The translations under genes and the position numbers were made by a program. Under the pieces are notes generated by a model that did no database searches, was not told the origin of the DNA, and saw only the letters and a program-made list of their open reading frames with translations. DNA of 64,000 bases from Candidatus Edwardsbacteria bacterium RifOxyA12_full_54_48 (GTDB taxonomy: Bacteria; Edwardsbacteria; AC1; EtOH8), in assembly GCA_001777915.1 (NCBI GenBank), contig MFFN01000002.1, forward strand, positions 1-64,000. Direction: 5' to 3'. This document shows, piece by piece, positions 32,490-41,215 of this stretch (its first letter is position 1; every line of letters begins with the position of its first letter).

Positions 32490-32877
32490 GCCGGTAGCCC
32501 AAAAAAACAAAGAAAAAACAAAGGCCTTAAAACGGTTGCCGGGCACCAAGGTTTATCACAATATCCGTGAGGTGGGCGAAATGACATCCCTGAAGCCCTA
32601 TGTCCTGAGGTTCTGGGAGAGCGAATTCCCCCAGCTCCGGCCCCGCTTGAGCCGGGGCGGGAGGCGCCAGTATCAGCTGGACGACATCAAAATGGTGCTG
32701 ATGATCAAGAAGCTGCTTTATGAGGACGGCTTCACCATCGCCGGGGCCAGGACCAGGCTGGCCGAGATCCGGGAGCAGGACCCCGACCAGATGGAGATCC
32801 CGTTCAACCAGTTCCGGGAGAGGTCCCAGCTGGGGCAGATAATTGAGGATTTGAGGGTAATGTTAAAATCGCTCTAG
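32482..32877 (+). CDS. MerR-family transcriptional regulator
   Basis: A 131-residue regulator. After a Lys-rich lead (about 1-22) the MerR helix-turn-helix lies at about 30-95: YHNIREVGEMTSLKPYVLRF, WESEFPQL, GRRQYQLDD, and IKKLLYEDGFTIAGARTRL. The remaining C-terminal part (about 100-131) is a short coil without effector residues such as a Cys motif. It resembles the MlrA/HspR-like short regulators usually placed after housekeeping operons. The start lies 8 bases inside pgeF. The regulated genes cannot be read from the sequence. Confidence 0.92.
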   Translation: MIEPVAQKNKEKTKALKRLPGTKVYHNIREVGEMTSLKPYVLRFWESEFPQLRPRLSRGGRRQYQLDDIKMVLMIKKLLYEDGFTIAGARTRLAEIREQDPDQMEIPFNQFRERSQLGQIIEDLRVMLKSL

Positions 32878-32893
32878 CCGGTTCATTTTCTGC

Positions 32894-32922
32894 TTGCTTT
32901 AGGAATGTTTTTACCGTATAAT
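32894..32922 (+). promoter_or_regulatory. Promoter of tRNA-Pro
   Basis: TTGCTT (32894-32899) and a perfect TATAAT (32917-32922) lie 17 bases apart, 11 bases before the tRNA 5' end. Confidence 0.65.
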
Positions 32923-32933
32923 TAACCGGTTGT

Positions 32934-33011
32934 CGGGGTGTAGCGCAGTCCGGTTAGCGCACTTGACTGGGGGTCAAGGGGCCGGTGGTTCGAATCCACT
33001 CACCCCGACCA
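32934..33011 (+). tRNA. tRNA-Pro (anticodon GGG)
   Basis: A complete 78-base tRNA with encoded CCA. The acceptor arms CGGGGTG and CACCCCG pair fully. The anticodon arm CTTGA-CTGGGGG-TCAAG gives anticodon GGG (CCC codon, proline). The T-arm has GGTGG-TTCGAAT-CCACT. Confidence 0.97.
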
Positions 33012-33041
33012 TTTTGATGGATCAGGGCTAAAATTGCGATG

Positions 33042-33081
33042 ATGGCAAAAATCTTAGGTAACTAAGGCTTTTGCCATTTTT
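33042..33081 (+). terminator. Intrinsic terminator after tRNA-Pro
   Basis: ATGGCAAAA (33042-33050) pairs with TTTTGCCAT (33069-33077), enclosing CTTAGGTAACTAAG, followed by a T-run. Confidence 0.85.
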
Positions 33082-33108
33082 ACCAGCAGTCATAATAACA
33101 GGAGAAGG

Positions 33109-35091
33109 ATGGCTTTTACCGAGTCGGAATTCCTATCCAATCTATGGAAAAAACTCAACAAGGTGCTGATCGGCGGGCCTAAAAATGTGGAGGATCCCCG
33201 CATCTTCCACAAGATATCCCTGGTGGCCCTGCTGGCCTGGATCGGGCTGGGGGCCGACGGCCTGTCCTCATCGTCCTACGGACCGGAGGAGGCCTTCCGG
33301 GCCCTGGGCAGCCACACCTACCTGGCTATTTTTCTGGCCCTGGCCACGGCCCTGACCGTTTTCATAATCTCCTATTCATATTCCAAGATCATCGAACACT
33401 TCCCCCACGGCGGCGGCGGATATATAGTGACCACCAGTACCCTGGGCAGTAGGGTGGGGGTGGTCTCCGGAAGCGCCCTGCTGGTGGATTACGTCCTGAC
33501 CATAACCGTCTCCATCGCCGCCTGCAGTGCCGCCCTGTTCAGCTTTCTGCCGATGTCTTACCATGTTTACAAGATCCCGTTCTGCGTGGTGCTGATCCTG
33601 GCCCTGGTGATCCTGAACCTGCGGGGCGTCAAGGAATCGGTGATCATGCTGGCCCCGATATTCGGGGTGTTCTTGATCACCCACCTGGTGATGATCGGCT
33701 ACGGCATCTCCAGCCATCTGTTTGATTTCGGCCCCATTGTCAGCAACCTGTCCGCCAATGTCCAGGCCGATATGAAGGCCATGGGGTTGATGGGGATCAT
33801 GGCGATATTCGTCCGGGCCTATTCCCTAGGGGCCGGAACCTATACCGGCATCGAGGCGGTGTCCAACGGACTGCTGGTGATGCGCGAGCCCAGGGTCCAG
33901 ACTGGAAAAAGAACCATGTTCCTGATGGCCACTTCGCTGGCCTTTGTGGCCGGCGGGCTGTTCCTGTGCTACATGTTGCTGAATGTTCATCCGGTGCCGG
34001 GGCGCACCCTCAATGCCGTGGTGGCCGGCATGCTCTTCGGGCACTGGCCCCTGGGCAACCTTCTGGCGCTGGTGACCATACTTTCCGAGGGAGCGCTGCT
34101 GTTCGTGGCCGCCCAGACCGGCTTCATCGACGGCCCCCGGGTGATGTCCAGCATGGCGGTGGATTCCTGGCTCCCCCACCGCTTTGCCTCGCTTTCGGAG
34201 CGGCTGACCATGAACAACGGGGTCATCATGATGGGAACGGCCTCTCTGGGTCTGCTCTTTTACACCGGCGGAGACATTTCGGTGCTGGTTATAATGTATT
34301 CCATCAATGTCTTTCTGGACTTCTCGCTATCCCAATTAGGGATGACCCGTTATATGATAGTTAACCGCCGCCACATGCCGCACTGGAAGCGCCAGGCGGC
34401 TGTCTTTGCCACCGGTTTGATACTGTGCCTGACCATATTGATAATTGCCGTGTACGAAAAATTTGCCGAGGGCGGCTGGATCACCTTGGTGATCACTTTT
34501 GTGATAGTGGTGGCCTGCTACCGCATCCGTAATCATTACGACACCGTCCGCCGGGGGGTGCGCAAGCTGGACGAGCTGCTGCTGGAGATCCCCACCGAAG
34601 GCACGCCCAATATGGATCCGCCAGATAAGAAAAAAACCACCGCTGTCATTCTGGTTGACGGTTACAACGGTTATGGAGTTCACCTTCTTTTGAACACCAT
34701 CAGGAATTTCCCCCGGTTCTATCATAATTATATTTTTGCTTCGGCGGCGATAGTCGATACCGGTTCCTTCAAGGGGGCCGAGGCGATCGATGCCCTCAGG
34801 GAATCCACCGAGGAATCTTTGAGGAAATATGTCGACCTGGCCCGGCGGTTCGGGCTGCCCTCCGATTACCGGATGGAGGTGGGCACCGAAGCCGTGGAGA
34901 CGGCCAGCCTGCTCTGCCAGCAGCTGGCCAGTGAGTATTACCGGACCACGGTTTTCACCGGGAAGCTGATCTTCCACAAGGAGAGCCTTTTCCAGCGGGT
35001 GTTGCACAACGAGACGGCCTACGCCATCCAGCGCCGGCTACAGTGGGAGGGGATCACCACCGTGGTGCTGCCCATCAGGACATCGCTCTGA
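33109..35091 (+). CDS. KimA-like APC-superfamily permease
   Basis: A 660-residue membrane protein with about twelve transmembrane helices in the first 460 residues and a cytoplasmic C-terminal domain of about 190 residues. Conserved APC segments are LGADGLSSSSYGPEEAF (about 47-63), HFPHGGGGYIVTT, GSALLVDYVLTITVSIAA, YTGIEAVSNGL and AQTGFIDGPRVMSSMAVDSW. They follow the plan of KimA (YdaO) of Bacillus, a high-affinity potassium uptake system regulated by c-di-AMP. The C-terminal domain has a distinct sequence and could be sensory. The substrate is an inference; amino acids are the alternative. GGAGAAGG precedes the ATG. Confidence 0.82.
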   Translation: MAFTESEFLSNLWKKLNKVLIGGPKNVEDPRIFHKISLVALLAWIGLGADGLSSSSYGPEEAFRALGSHTYLAIFLALATALTVFIISYSYSKIIEHFPHGGGGYIVTTSTLGSRVGVVSGSALLVDYVLTITVSIAACSAALFSFLPMSYHVYKIPFCVVLILALVILNLRGVKESVIMLAPIFGVFLITHLVMIGYGISSHLFDFGPIVSNLSANVQADMKAMGLMGIMAIFVRAYSLGAGTYTGIEAVSNGLLVMREPRVQTGKRTMFLMATSLAFVAGGLFLCYMLLNVHPVPGRTLNAVVAGMLFGHWPLGNLLALVTILSEGALLFVAAQTGFIDGPRVMSSMAVDSWLPHRFASLSERLTMNNGVIMMGTASLGLLFYTGGDISVLVIMYSINVFLDFSLSQLGMTRYMIVNRRHMPHWKRQAAVFATGLILCLTILIIAVYEKFAEGGWITLVITFVIVVACYRIRNHYDTVRRGVRKLDELLLEIPTEGTPNMDPPDKKKTTAVILVDGYNGYGVHLLLNTIRNFPRFYHNYIFASAAIVDTGSFKGAEAIDALRESTEESLRKYVDLARRFGLPSDYRMEVGTEAVETASLLCQQLASEYYRTTVFTGKLIFHKESLFQRVLHNETAYAIQRRLQWEGITTVVLPIRTSL

Positions 35092-35155
35092 GTGAGGTCA
35101 CTGGGAAAATAATAACAATATCCAGAGTGCAATATCGTAATTGAAGGAGATATCT

Positions 35156-36256
35156 ATGGATCCCAGAGTTAAAAGGCACGCCGAGGTGCTGATGAGATAT
35201 TCGCTGGCCCTGAAGAAAGGCGACAAGCTGATCATCCAGGGCGAGCATTTCACCCTGCCCCTGATCAAGGAATGCTATCGCCTGGCGCTGGAGCTGGGGG
35301 CCCATCCCCAGGTCAAGATATTAAATTCCGAATTATCGGAGATCATGATGAAGCAGGGCAGCGACCAGCAGCTGACCTTCATCCACGAAAGCGACAAAGT
35401 GGCCATCAAGACCGCCGACGCCCTGCTGACCCTGATGGGCAGCGTCAACACCAGGATGATGAGCAACGTCGATCCCGACCGGCTCAAGGTCGCCAGCCAG
35501 GGCAACGCCGAGATATTCAAGCTATTCTTCGAGCGGATGGCCCAGAACGAGCTGCGGTGGTGCGGGACCATGTTCCCGGGCCAGTCCAATGCCCAGGAGG
35601 CCAGCATGTCCTTGTCCGAATATGAGGACTTTGTCTATAACTCCTGTTATTTGAACCTGGACGACCCGGTGGCCAAATGGCGGGAGATCGAGCGGGAACA
35701 GAAAAAGATCTGCGATCACCTGGACGCCAAAAAGGAACTGCAGATAATATCCCAGGACACCGACCTGAAGATGACCATCGCCGGGCGCAAGTGGGTCAAC
35801 TGCTGCGGGCAGGTCAATTTTCCGGACGGCGAGGTGTTCACCGGGCCGGTGGAGGATTCGGTCAACGGGCATATCCGGTTCAGCTTTCCGGGCATCTATT
35901 CCGGCCGGGAGGTGGAGAACATCCAATTGACCTTCCAGAACGGCAAGGTGGTCAAGGCCACGGCCGACAAGGGAGAGGAGCTGCTGAACAAACTGCTGGA
36001 TACCGATGCCGGCGCCCGTTTGGTGGGCGAGATCGCAGTGGGCACCAATTACAACATCACCAAATTCACCAGGAACATGCTGTTCGACGAGAAGATCGGC
36101 GGCACGGTCCACCTGGCCATCGGACGCTCCATCCCGGAATCGCTGGGCGTCAACCAGTCGGCCATTCACTGGGACATGCTGTGTGACATGAAGCTGGGCG
36201 GCAAGATACTGGCCGACGGCCAGATCATCTATCAGGACGGAAAATTCACAATTTAG
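35156..36256 (+). CDS. Aminopeptidase, M29 family
   Basis: A metal-dependent aminopeptidase of the thermophilic M29 family (AmpS/aminopeptidase T), 366 residues. Metal ligands lie in NFPDGEVFTGPVEDSVNGHI (near 222-241), GEIAVGTNYNITKFT, and SIHWDMLCDMK-like NQSAIHWDMLCDMK near the C-terminus. ATG 35156 is preferred over the TTG at 35141 because GAAGGAGAT lies 5 bases before it. It has its own terminator at 36273. The likely role is cytosolic peptide turnover. Confidence 0.92.
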   Translation: MDPRVKRHAEVLMRYSLALKKGDKLIIQGEHFTLPLIKECYRLALELGAHPQVKILNSELSEIMMKQGSDQQLTFIHESDKVAIKTADALLTLMGSVNTRMMSNVDPDRLKVASQGNAEIFKLFFERMAQNELRWCGTMFPGQSNAQEASMSLSEYEDFVYNSCYLNLDDPVAKWREIEREQKKICDHLDAKKELQIISQDTDLKMTIAGRKWVNCCGQVNFPDGEVFTGPVEDSVNGHIRFSFPGIYSGREVENIQLTFQNGKVVKATADKGEELLNKLLDTDAGARLVGEIAVGTNYNITKFTRNMLFDEKIGGTVHLAIGRSIPESLGVNQSAIHWDMLCDMKLGGKILADGQIIYQDGKFTI

Positions 36257-36272
36257 AGCCGGCAATTTATTG

Positions 36273-36302
36273 AAAAAGCACATCTTTTTGATGTGCTTTT
36301 TT
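36273..36302 (+). terminator. Intrinsic terminator after the aminopeptidase gene
   Basis: AAAAAGCACATC and GATGTGCTTTTTT pair perfectly around TTTTT, with a T-rich tail. Confidence 0.92.
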
Positions 36303-36315
36303 CTTTGAAATACAA

Positions 36316-36344
36316 TAGACAAACCGGCAGGAATAAGTTATAAT
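36316..36344 (+). promoter_or_regulatory. Promoter of the GT2 gene
   Basis: TAGACA (36316-36321) and TATAAT (36339-36344) are 17 bases apart. Transcription would start about 2 bases before the ATG at 36353, so the mRNA may be leaderless. Confidence 0.55.
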
Positions 36345-36352
36345 AAAATGTT

Positions 36353-37012
36353 ATGAAAGTGTCTGTAATAATACCGGCTTACAACGCAGGAGACACCCTG
36401 GGAGATCTGCTGGCCGAGGCCGTTGAATGGGTGGATTTATGCGATGTCATGGTGGTCAATGACGGCTCGGATGACGCTACTGCTGCCATTATAGAAAGAT
36501 CCCCGGTCATAAGCCTGGCCCATGTCGCCAACTGCGGAAAGGGCAGGGCACTGAGGACCGGGTTTGCCCATGCCCTGTCTTTGGGCTATGATGCGGTGAT
36601 AACCCTGGATGCCGACGGCCAGCATGATCCCAGGTATATTCCGTCGATGATTGAAATTATGGATGCTGGACATTGGGACATTATTGTTGGTTCCCGCAGG
36701 AATGAGTTTGGAAGAATGTCATTTGCCCGTTACTTAAGCAACAACATCACCACGGTGGTGGTGTCGCTTTTGGCAGGTCATAAGATCGAGGACAGCCAGT
36801 GCGGCTATCGGCTTATCCGGCGGGAGGTGCTGGAAGCAATTGTTCTGGAAACTGACGGCTATCAGATGGAGTCCGAACTGCTGGTCAAGGCCGGGCGGAG
36901 GGGATTCACTATCGGGCAAGTTCCGATAGATATCAGAAGCTCTGCCACCAGCCATATAAGGCATCTGAGCGATACCTGGAAATTTGTGGTCATGGCAATA
37001 AAGTTACTTTGA
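36353..37012 (+). CDS. Family 2 glycosyltransferase (DPM-like)
   Basis: A 219-residue GT2 enzyme without transmembrane segments. VSVIIPAYNAGDTLGDLL (about 3-20), VVNDGSDD (about 36-43), a DADGQHDP motif (about 84-91) and QCGYRLIRREVL (about 144-155) match dolichol-phosphate mannosyltransferase-like and polyprenyl-phosphate glycosyltransferases. These move a sugar from a nucleotide donor to a lipid carrier. There is no Shine-Dalgarno sequence before the ATG, consistent with the close promoter at 36339. The donor sugar cannot be read from the sequence. Confidence 0.9.
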   Translation: MKVSVIIPAYNAGDTLGDLLAEAVEWVDLCDVMVVNDGSDDATAAIIERSPVISLAHVANCGKGRALRTGFAHALSLGYDAVITLDADGQHDPRYIPSMIEIMDAGHWDIIVGSRRNEFGRMSFARYLSNNITTVVVSLLAGHKIEDSQCGYRLIRREVLEAIVLETDGYQMESELLVKAGRRGFTIGQVPIDIRSSATSHIRHLSDTWKFVVMAIKLL

Positions 37013-37043
37013 ACTTGATTTTAAATAGATGGATAAGTGCTCT

Positions 37044-37124
37044 GTCATTCCCGCGCAGGCGGGAATCCATGAAAAGACTGGATTCCTGCTCCCCGCCTCC
37101 GCGAGGACAAGCTTCGCAGGAATG
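37044..37124. repeat. Dispersed repeat (CATTCCCG/CGGGAATC palindrome plus following unit)
   Basis: CATTCCCGC and GCGGGAATCC pair (37044-37070). They are followed by a 38-base unit (37078-37115) that is repeated identically at 42720-42757. The element lies before surE and is open in its frame, which could mislead start calls. Confidence 0.8.
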
Positions 37125-37178
37125 GCGATTAATGATAATGTAATAAAACTATCAATGAAAATAAATAAATTCACCCTG

Positions 37179-37958
37179 ATGAAGAAGAAACCCTTGATCC
37201 TGATCACCAACGATGACGGCATTGACGCCGCGGGCATCAAAGCTTTGCGCCTGAGCTTAAACAAGATAGCCCGGACCGTGGTGTTCGCCCCCCTGTCCGA
37301 GAAGAGCGGGGCCAGCCATTCCTTCTCCCTGCGCAAGCCGCTGGAGGTGGTGTGGCGCAACCGGACCACCGTGGCGGTGGATGGCACCCCCACCGACTGC
37401 GTGATGCTGGCCATTCGCGGACTGCTGAAGGAGAGGCCCGATCTGGTGGTGTCCGGCATCAACCACGGCCCCAACCTGGGCGACGATGTCACCTACTCCG
37501 GCACGGTGGCCGGGGCCACCGAGGGCACCCTGCTGGGCATCCCGTCCATCGCCGTGTCCTGCACCTCATGGAACGGCTGTAATTTCCAGGCGGCCGCCCA
37601 TTATGCCCGCCGGGTGGCGGCCACCGCCCTCAAGCATGGCCTGCCCAAGAACACCCTGCTCAACGTCAACGTGCCCAGCCTGCCGATCTCCAGGATCAAA
37701 GGGGTCAAGATCACCAAGCTGGGCAAGCGGATCTACCGCGACGTGATAGTGGAGCAGAAGCACCCCGACGGCCGGCAGTATTTCATGATCGACGGGGCCG
37801 ACCCCGACTGGGAGCGCCAGCCCAGGACGGATTTCGAGGCCATCGAGCAGAACTACGTCTCCATCACGCCGTTCCACCTGGACTGGACCAATCACCGGGC
37901 ATTGGCCAATCTTAAAAAGTGGGAAACGATTCTGGCCAAAGATCGTCCGGGAAGATAA
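37179..37958 (+). CDS. surE: 5'/3'-nucleotidase SurE
   Basis: SurE dephosphorylates nucleoside 5'- and 3'-monophosphates. The 259-residue protein starts MKKKPLILITNDDGIDAAGI with the metal-binding ND-D motif, then PLSEKSGASHSFSL, DGTPTDCVML and SGINHGPNLGDDVTYSGTV. ATG 37179 is chosen because an upstream extension to 37029 would be coded by the dispersed repeat at 37044-37124. The TAA stop overlaps the start of the MFS gene (TAATG). surE often sits beside pcm, which lies three genes on. Confidence 0.96.
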   Translation: MKKKPLILITNDDGIDAAGIKALRLSLNKIARTVVFAPLSEKSGASHSFSLRKPLEVVWRNRTTVAVDGTPTDCVMLAIRGLLKERPDLVVSGINHGPNLGDDVTYSGTVAGATEGTLLGIPSIAVSCTSWNGCNFQAAAHYARRVAATALKHGLPKNTLLNVNVPSLPISRIKGVKITKLGKRIYRDVIVEQKHPDGRQYFMIDGADPDWERQPRTDFEAIEQNYVSITPFHLDWTNHRALANLKKWETILAKDRPGR

Positions 37959-39205
37959 TGTTAGCGGCAGTCAGTAATTTCGCCAGCGAAACTTTTTCCG
38001 CCCTGCGGGTGCGCAATTACCGCCTGTACTTCATAGGGCAGGGGATCTCCTTGAGCGGCACCTGGATGTCTACCATCGGCCAGGCCTGGCTGGTGCTCAA
38101 GCTGACCGAATCCGGCACCGCCCTGGGCCTGGTATCGGCCTTTCAGTACCTGCCGGTGCTGCTGCTGGGCCCGCTGGGCGGGGTGGTGACCGACCGGTTC
38201 CCCAAACGGAAGCTGCTCTATTTCACCCAGGGTGCTTTCTGCCTGCTGGATCTGATACTGGCGATACTGGTGGTCACCGGCAAGGTCCAGTTATGGATGG
38301 TCTACAGCCTGGCCCTGTGTTTCGGGCTGCTGGTGGCCGTAGACAATCCCACCCGCCAGTCATTTGTGCACGAGATGGTAGGCAGCAAATTCCTCCGAAA
38401 CGCGGTCACCCTGAACTCCATGGAGATCAACCTGGCCCGGGTGATAGGTCCGGCCCTGGCCGGGGTGCTGATCGCCAGCGTTGGGATGGCTTCCTGTTTC
38501 TTCATAAATTCGTTTTCCTTTCTGGCGGTGCTGATCTGCCTGTTCCTGATGCGGAGCAAAGACCTTCATCCCATCCCGCCCATCCGGCAGTTCAAGGGGC
38601 AGTTGAGCCGGGGGTTCGCCTACATGTGGAAGACCCCGGTGATCCGGGAGGTCCTGATCATGATGGCCATCGTGGGCACCCTGACCTATGAGTTCCAGGT
38701 AAGCCTGCCGCTGATAGCCAAATATACCTTTCACGGCAATGCCCGGACCCTGGCCCTGTTGACCTCCGCCACCGGAATAGGATCGGTGCTGGGGGGTCTG
38801 TTCACCGCCAGCCGGGGGAAGGCCGGGACCTTTTGGGTGGCCTGGGCCAGCCTGGGCTTCGGCACAGCCATCCTGGCGGTTTCTGTTTTGCCCACTTTGG
38901 CTTTAGCCGCGACGGCCATGGTGATCGTCGGGATCTTTTCCATTGCCTTCAATTCGCTGGGCAACACCACCCTGCAGTTGGAATGCACCCCTGAAATGCG
39001 GGGCCGGGTGATGTCCCTGTGGGCGGTGACCTTCATCGGCTCCAATGCCATAGGCGGCCCGGTCATCGGCTGGGTGGGGGAACACGCCGATCCCAGGTGG
39101 AGCCTGGCCTTAGGCGGGATCGCGGCAATAGTTGCCGGGGTTTACGGGTTGATATCATCCAAAAAGGCCTATTCCAAAATAGATCTGGCTGTCGAGACGG
39201 CTTAA
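37958..39205 (+). CDS. MFS transporter, tandem copy 1
   Basis: A 415-residue major facilitator of the EntS/MFS_3 type with about twelve transmembrane helices. Signatures are ALRVRNYRLYFIGQGISLSG at the start, LLGPLGGVVTDRFPKRKLL (the loop 2-3 motif A region), AVDNPTRQSFVHEMVG, and GRVMSLWAVTFIG in the second half. Its ATG shares a base with the surE stop (TAATG). A very similar copy follows after 42 bases. Likely an exporter of small molecules; substrate unknown. Confidence 0.88.
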   Translation: MLAAVSNFASETFSALRVRNYRLYFIGQGISLSGTWMSTIGQAWLVLKLTESGTALGLVSAFQYLPVLLLGPLGGVVTDRFPKRKLLYFTQGAFCLLDLILAILVVTGKVQLWMVYSLALCFGLLVAVDNPTRQSFVHEMVGSKFLRNAVTLNSMEINLARVIGPALAGVLIASVGMASCFFINSFSFLAVLICLFLMRSKDLHPIPPIRQFKGQLSRGFAYMWKTPVIREVLIMMAIVGTLTYEFQVSLPLIAKYTFHGNARTLALLTSATGIGSVLGGLFTASRGKAGTFWVAWASLGFGTAILAVSVLPTLALAATAMVIVGIFSIAFNSLGNTTLQLECTPEMRGRVMSLWAVTFIGSNAIGGPVIGWVGEHADPRWSLALGGIAAIVAGVYGLISSKKAYSKIDLAVETA

Positions 39206-39247
39206 TAAATTCACCACCACAACAGCCAAGGTTCGAAACGATAGATA

Positions 39248-40507
39248 ATGTTAGCCGCCCTAAATAATTTTACCAAGGCCACCTTTTCGTCCCTGCAGGT
39301 GCGCAACTATCGCCTTTATTTCATCGGGCAGGGCATTTCGATGTGCGGCACTTGGATGCAGTCCATCGGCCAGGCCTGGCTGGTGCTAAAGATCACCGGA
39401 TCAGGCACGGCCCTTGGCCTGGTGACGGCTTTTCAGTTTCTTCCGGTATTGCTGCTGGGGCCGATGGGCGGGGTGGTGACCGACCGGTTTCCCAAAAGAA
39501 AACTGTTATATTTTACCCAGACCGCTTTCAGCCTTCTGGCCCTTACCCTGGGGATCCTGGTGGCGGTGAACCGGGTTCAATTGTGGATGGTCTATCTGCT
39601 GGCTCTGGGCTTCGGCCTGCTGGCCGCCATCGACAACCCCACCCGCCAGTCCTTTGTCCACGAGATGGTCGGCAGCCAGCTGTTGCGAAATGCGGTGACC
39701 CTTAACTCCACCGCCATCAACCTGGCCCGGGTGATAGGGCCGGCTTTGGCCGGAGCGCTTATTGCCGGCGTCGGACTGGCCTCCTGCTTCATCATAAATT
39801 CGGTCTCCTATCTGGCGGTTTTGATCTGCCTGCTTATGATGCGCGACAGTGAGCTTAACGCCGCTCCTCCGATACGGGCCATGAAAGGGCAGCTGCTCAA
39901 GGGGTTTGCCTACATGTGGAAGACCCCGGTGATCAGGGATATTTTGATAATGATGGCGATAGTCGGGACCCTGGCATATGAATTTCAGGTAAGCCTGCCG
40001 CTTCTGGCCAAATATACTTTTCACGGTACCGCCGCCAGTTTTGCCATGCTGACCTCGGCCATGGGAATGGGGGCGGTATTGGGCGGGCTTTTTTCAGCCA
40101 GCCGGGGAAGATCCCGCCCGGTGTGGGTGGCCTGGGCCAGCCTGGCCTTTGGGACAGCCATTTTGATCGTTTCCTTGTCTCCCGGTCTATCTTTTGCCGC
40201 TATTGCCCTGGTGGCGGTGGGAATATTTTCGATACTGTTCACCTCTCTGGGGAATACCACCCTGCAGCTGGAGTGCCAACCGGCCATGAGGGGGAGGGTG
40301 ATGGCCATTTGGACCGTGGCCTTTATGGGGTCTACCCCCATAGGCGGTCCGATCATCGGCTGGGTGGGGGAACATGCCAGCCCCCGGTGGAGCCTGGTGG
40401 TGGGCGGACTGGCGGCCCTTTTGGCCGGGGCCTATGGATTGATGTCCATCAGGAAAAATTATTCCAAAATAAACCCGGCCGCCGGGACGGCCCAAGATGG
40501 TCAATAA
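39248..40507 (+). CDS. MFS transporter, tandem copy 2
   Basis: A 419-residue paralogue of the preceding transporter. Long stretches are the same or nearly so (VRNYRLYFIGQGIS, SFVHEMVGS, WKTPVIR, MMAIVGTL). It ends with a short hydrophilic tail (TAQDGQ). The two copies arose by tandem duplication and have diverged mainly in the inter-helix loops and the N-terminus. Which ATG is used is clear from MLAALNNFT, parallel to copy 1. They could form two separate transporters with different substrates (inference). Confidence 0.88.
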   Translation: MLAALNNFTKATFSSLQVRNYRLYFIGQGISMCGTWMQSIGQAWLVLKITGSGTALGLVTAFQFLPVLLLGPMGGVVTDRFPKRKLLYFTQTAFSLLALTLGILVAVNRVQLWMVYLLALGFGLLAAIDNPTRQSFVHEMVGSQLLRNAVTLNSTAINLARVIGPALAGALIAGVGLASCFIINSVSYLAVLICLLMMRDSELNAAPPIRAMKGQLLKGFAYMWKTPVIRDILIMMAIVGTLAYEFQVSLPLLAKYTFHGTAASFAMLTSAMGMGAVLGGLFSASRGRSRPVWVAWASLAFGTAILIVSLSPGLSFAAIALVAVGIFSILFTSLGNTTLQLECQPAMRGRVMAIWTVAFMGSTPIGGPIIGWVGEHASPRWSLVVGGLAALLAGAYGLMSIRKNYSKINPAAGTAQDGQ

Positions 40508-40564
40508 GATGCGGGTCGGCAGAAGAAAAGACTTTTAATGATAAATTATTTTTACGGACAGTAG

Positions 40565-41215
40565 ATGAATTACGAGCTTTCACGAAAACAGATGGTGGAT
40601 CAGCAGATCATCCGCCGGGGGGTGAACGATCCCAGGGTGATCGCCGCCATGCAAAAGGTGCCCCGGCATCTGTTTGTGCAGGAAGCCCTGCAATACCGGG
40701 GTTACGACGACAATCCCCTGCCCATCGGCCAGGCCCAGACCATCTCCCAGCCGTATATCGTGGCCCTGATGAGCCAGAACCTGAACATCAAGGGCGGGGA
40801 GAAGGTGCTGGAGATAGGCACCGGCTCCGGCTACCAGGCGGCGGTGCTGGCCGAGATGGGGGCCAAGGTCTTCACCATCGAACGGGTGGAGAAGCTGTAC
40901 CACAATTCCCGGAAACTGCTGGAGGATCTTAAATACCACGATATAGCCGTCAAGCTGGGGGACGGCACCATCGGCTGGGCCGAGCATGCGCCCTACGACC
41001 GGATCATCGTCACCGCCGGGGCCCCGGAGGTTCCCAAGGCCTACTGGGACCAGCTGGCCGAGGGCGGCCGGATAGCCATCCCGGTGGGCGATGTCCATGT
41101 GCAGTCGCTGGTGCTGGTGGACAAGATCGAGGGCAAAGAGGTGAAGAGCCAGGTCTGCGGCTGCGTGTTCGTGCCGCTGATCGGGAAATACGGATGGCAG
41201 ACCAATGGACAGTAG
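40565..41215 (+). CDS. pcm: Protein-L-isoaspartate O-methyltransferase
   Basis: Pcm methylates isoaspartyl residues of damaged proteins, using S-adenosylmethionine. The 216-residue protein has RKQMVDQQIIRRGVNDPRV near the start, the active-site region PIGQAQTISQPYIVA (about 57-71), SAM motif LEIGTGSGYQAAVL (about 83-96), and YDRIIVTAGAPEVP (about 139-152). It is in the surE-pcm gene neighbourhood, a common association with protein repair and stationary-phase survival. The last bases overlap the next gene start by 11. Confidence 0.95.
   Translation: MNYELSRKQMVDQQIIRRGVNDPRVIAAMQKVPRHLFVQEALQYRGYDDNPLPIGQAQTISQPYIVALMSQNLNIKGGEKVLEIGTGSGYQAAVLAEMGAKVFTIERVEKLYHNSRKLLEDLKYHDIAVKLGDGTIGWAEHAPYDRIIVTAGAPEVPKAYWDQLAEGGRIAIPVGDVHVQSLVLVDKIEGKEVKSQVCGCVFVPLIGKYGWQTNGQ

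Noticed and set aside
37029-37178. Longer SurE from 37029
   Set aside because: The extra 50 residues are coded by a dispersed repeat and by AT-rich spacer, and SurE proteins start with the metal-binding ND-D segment.
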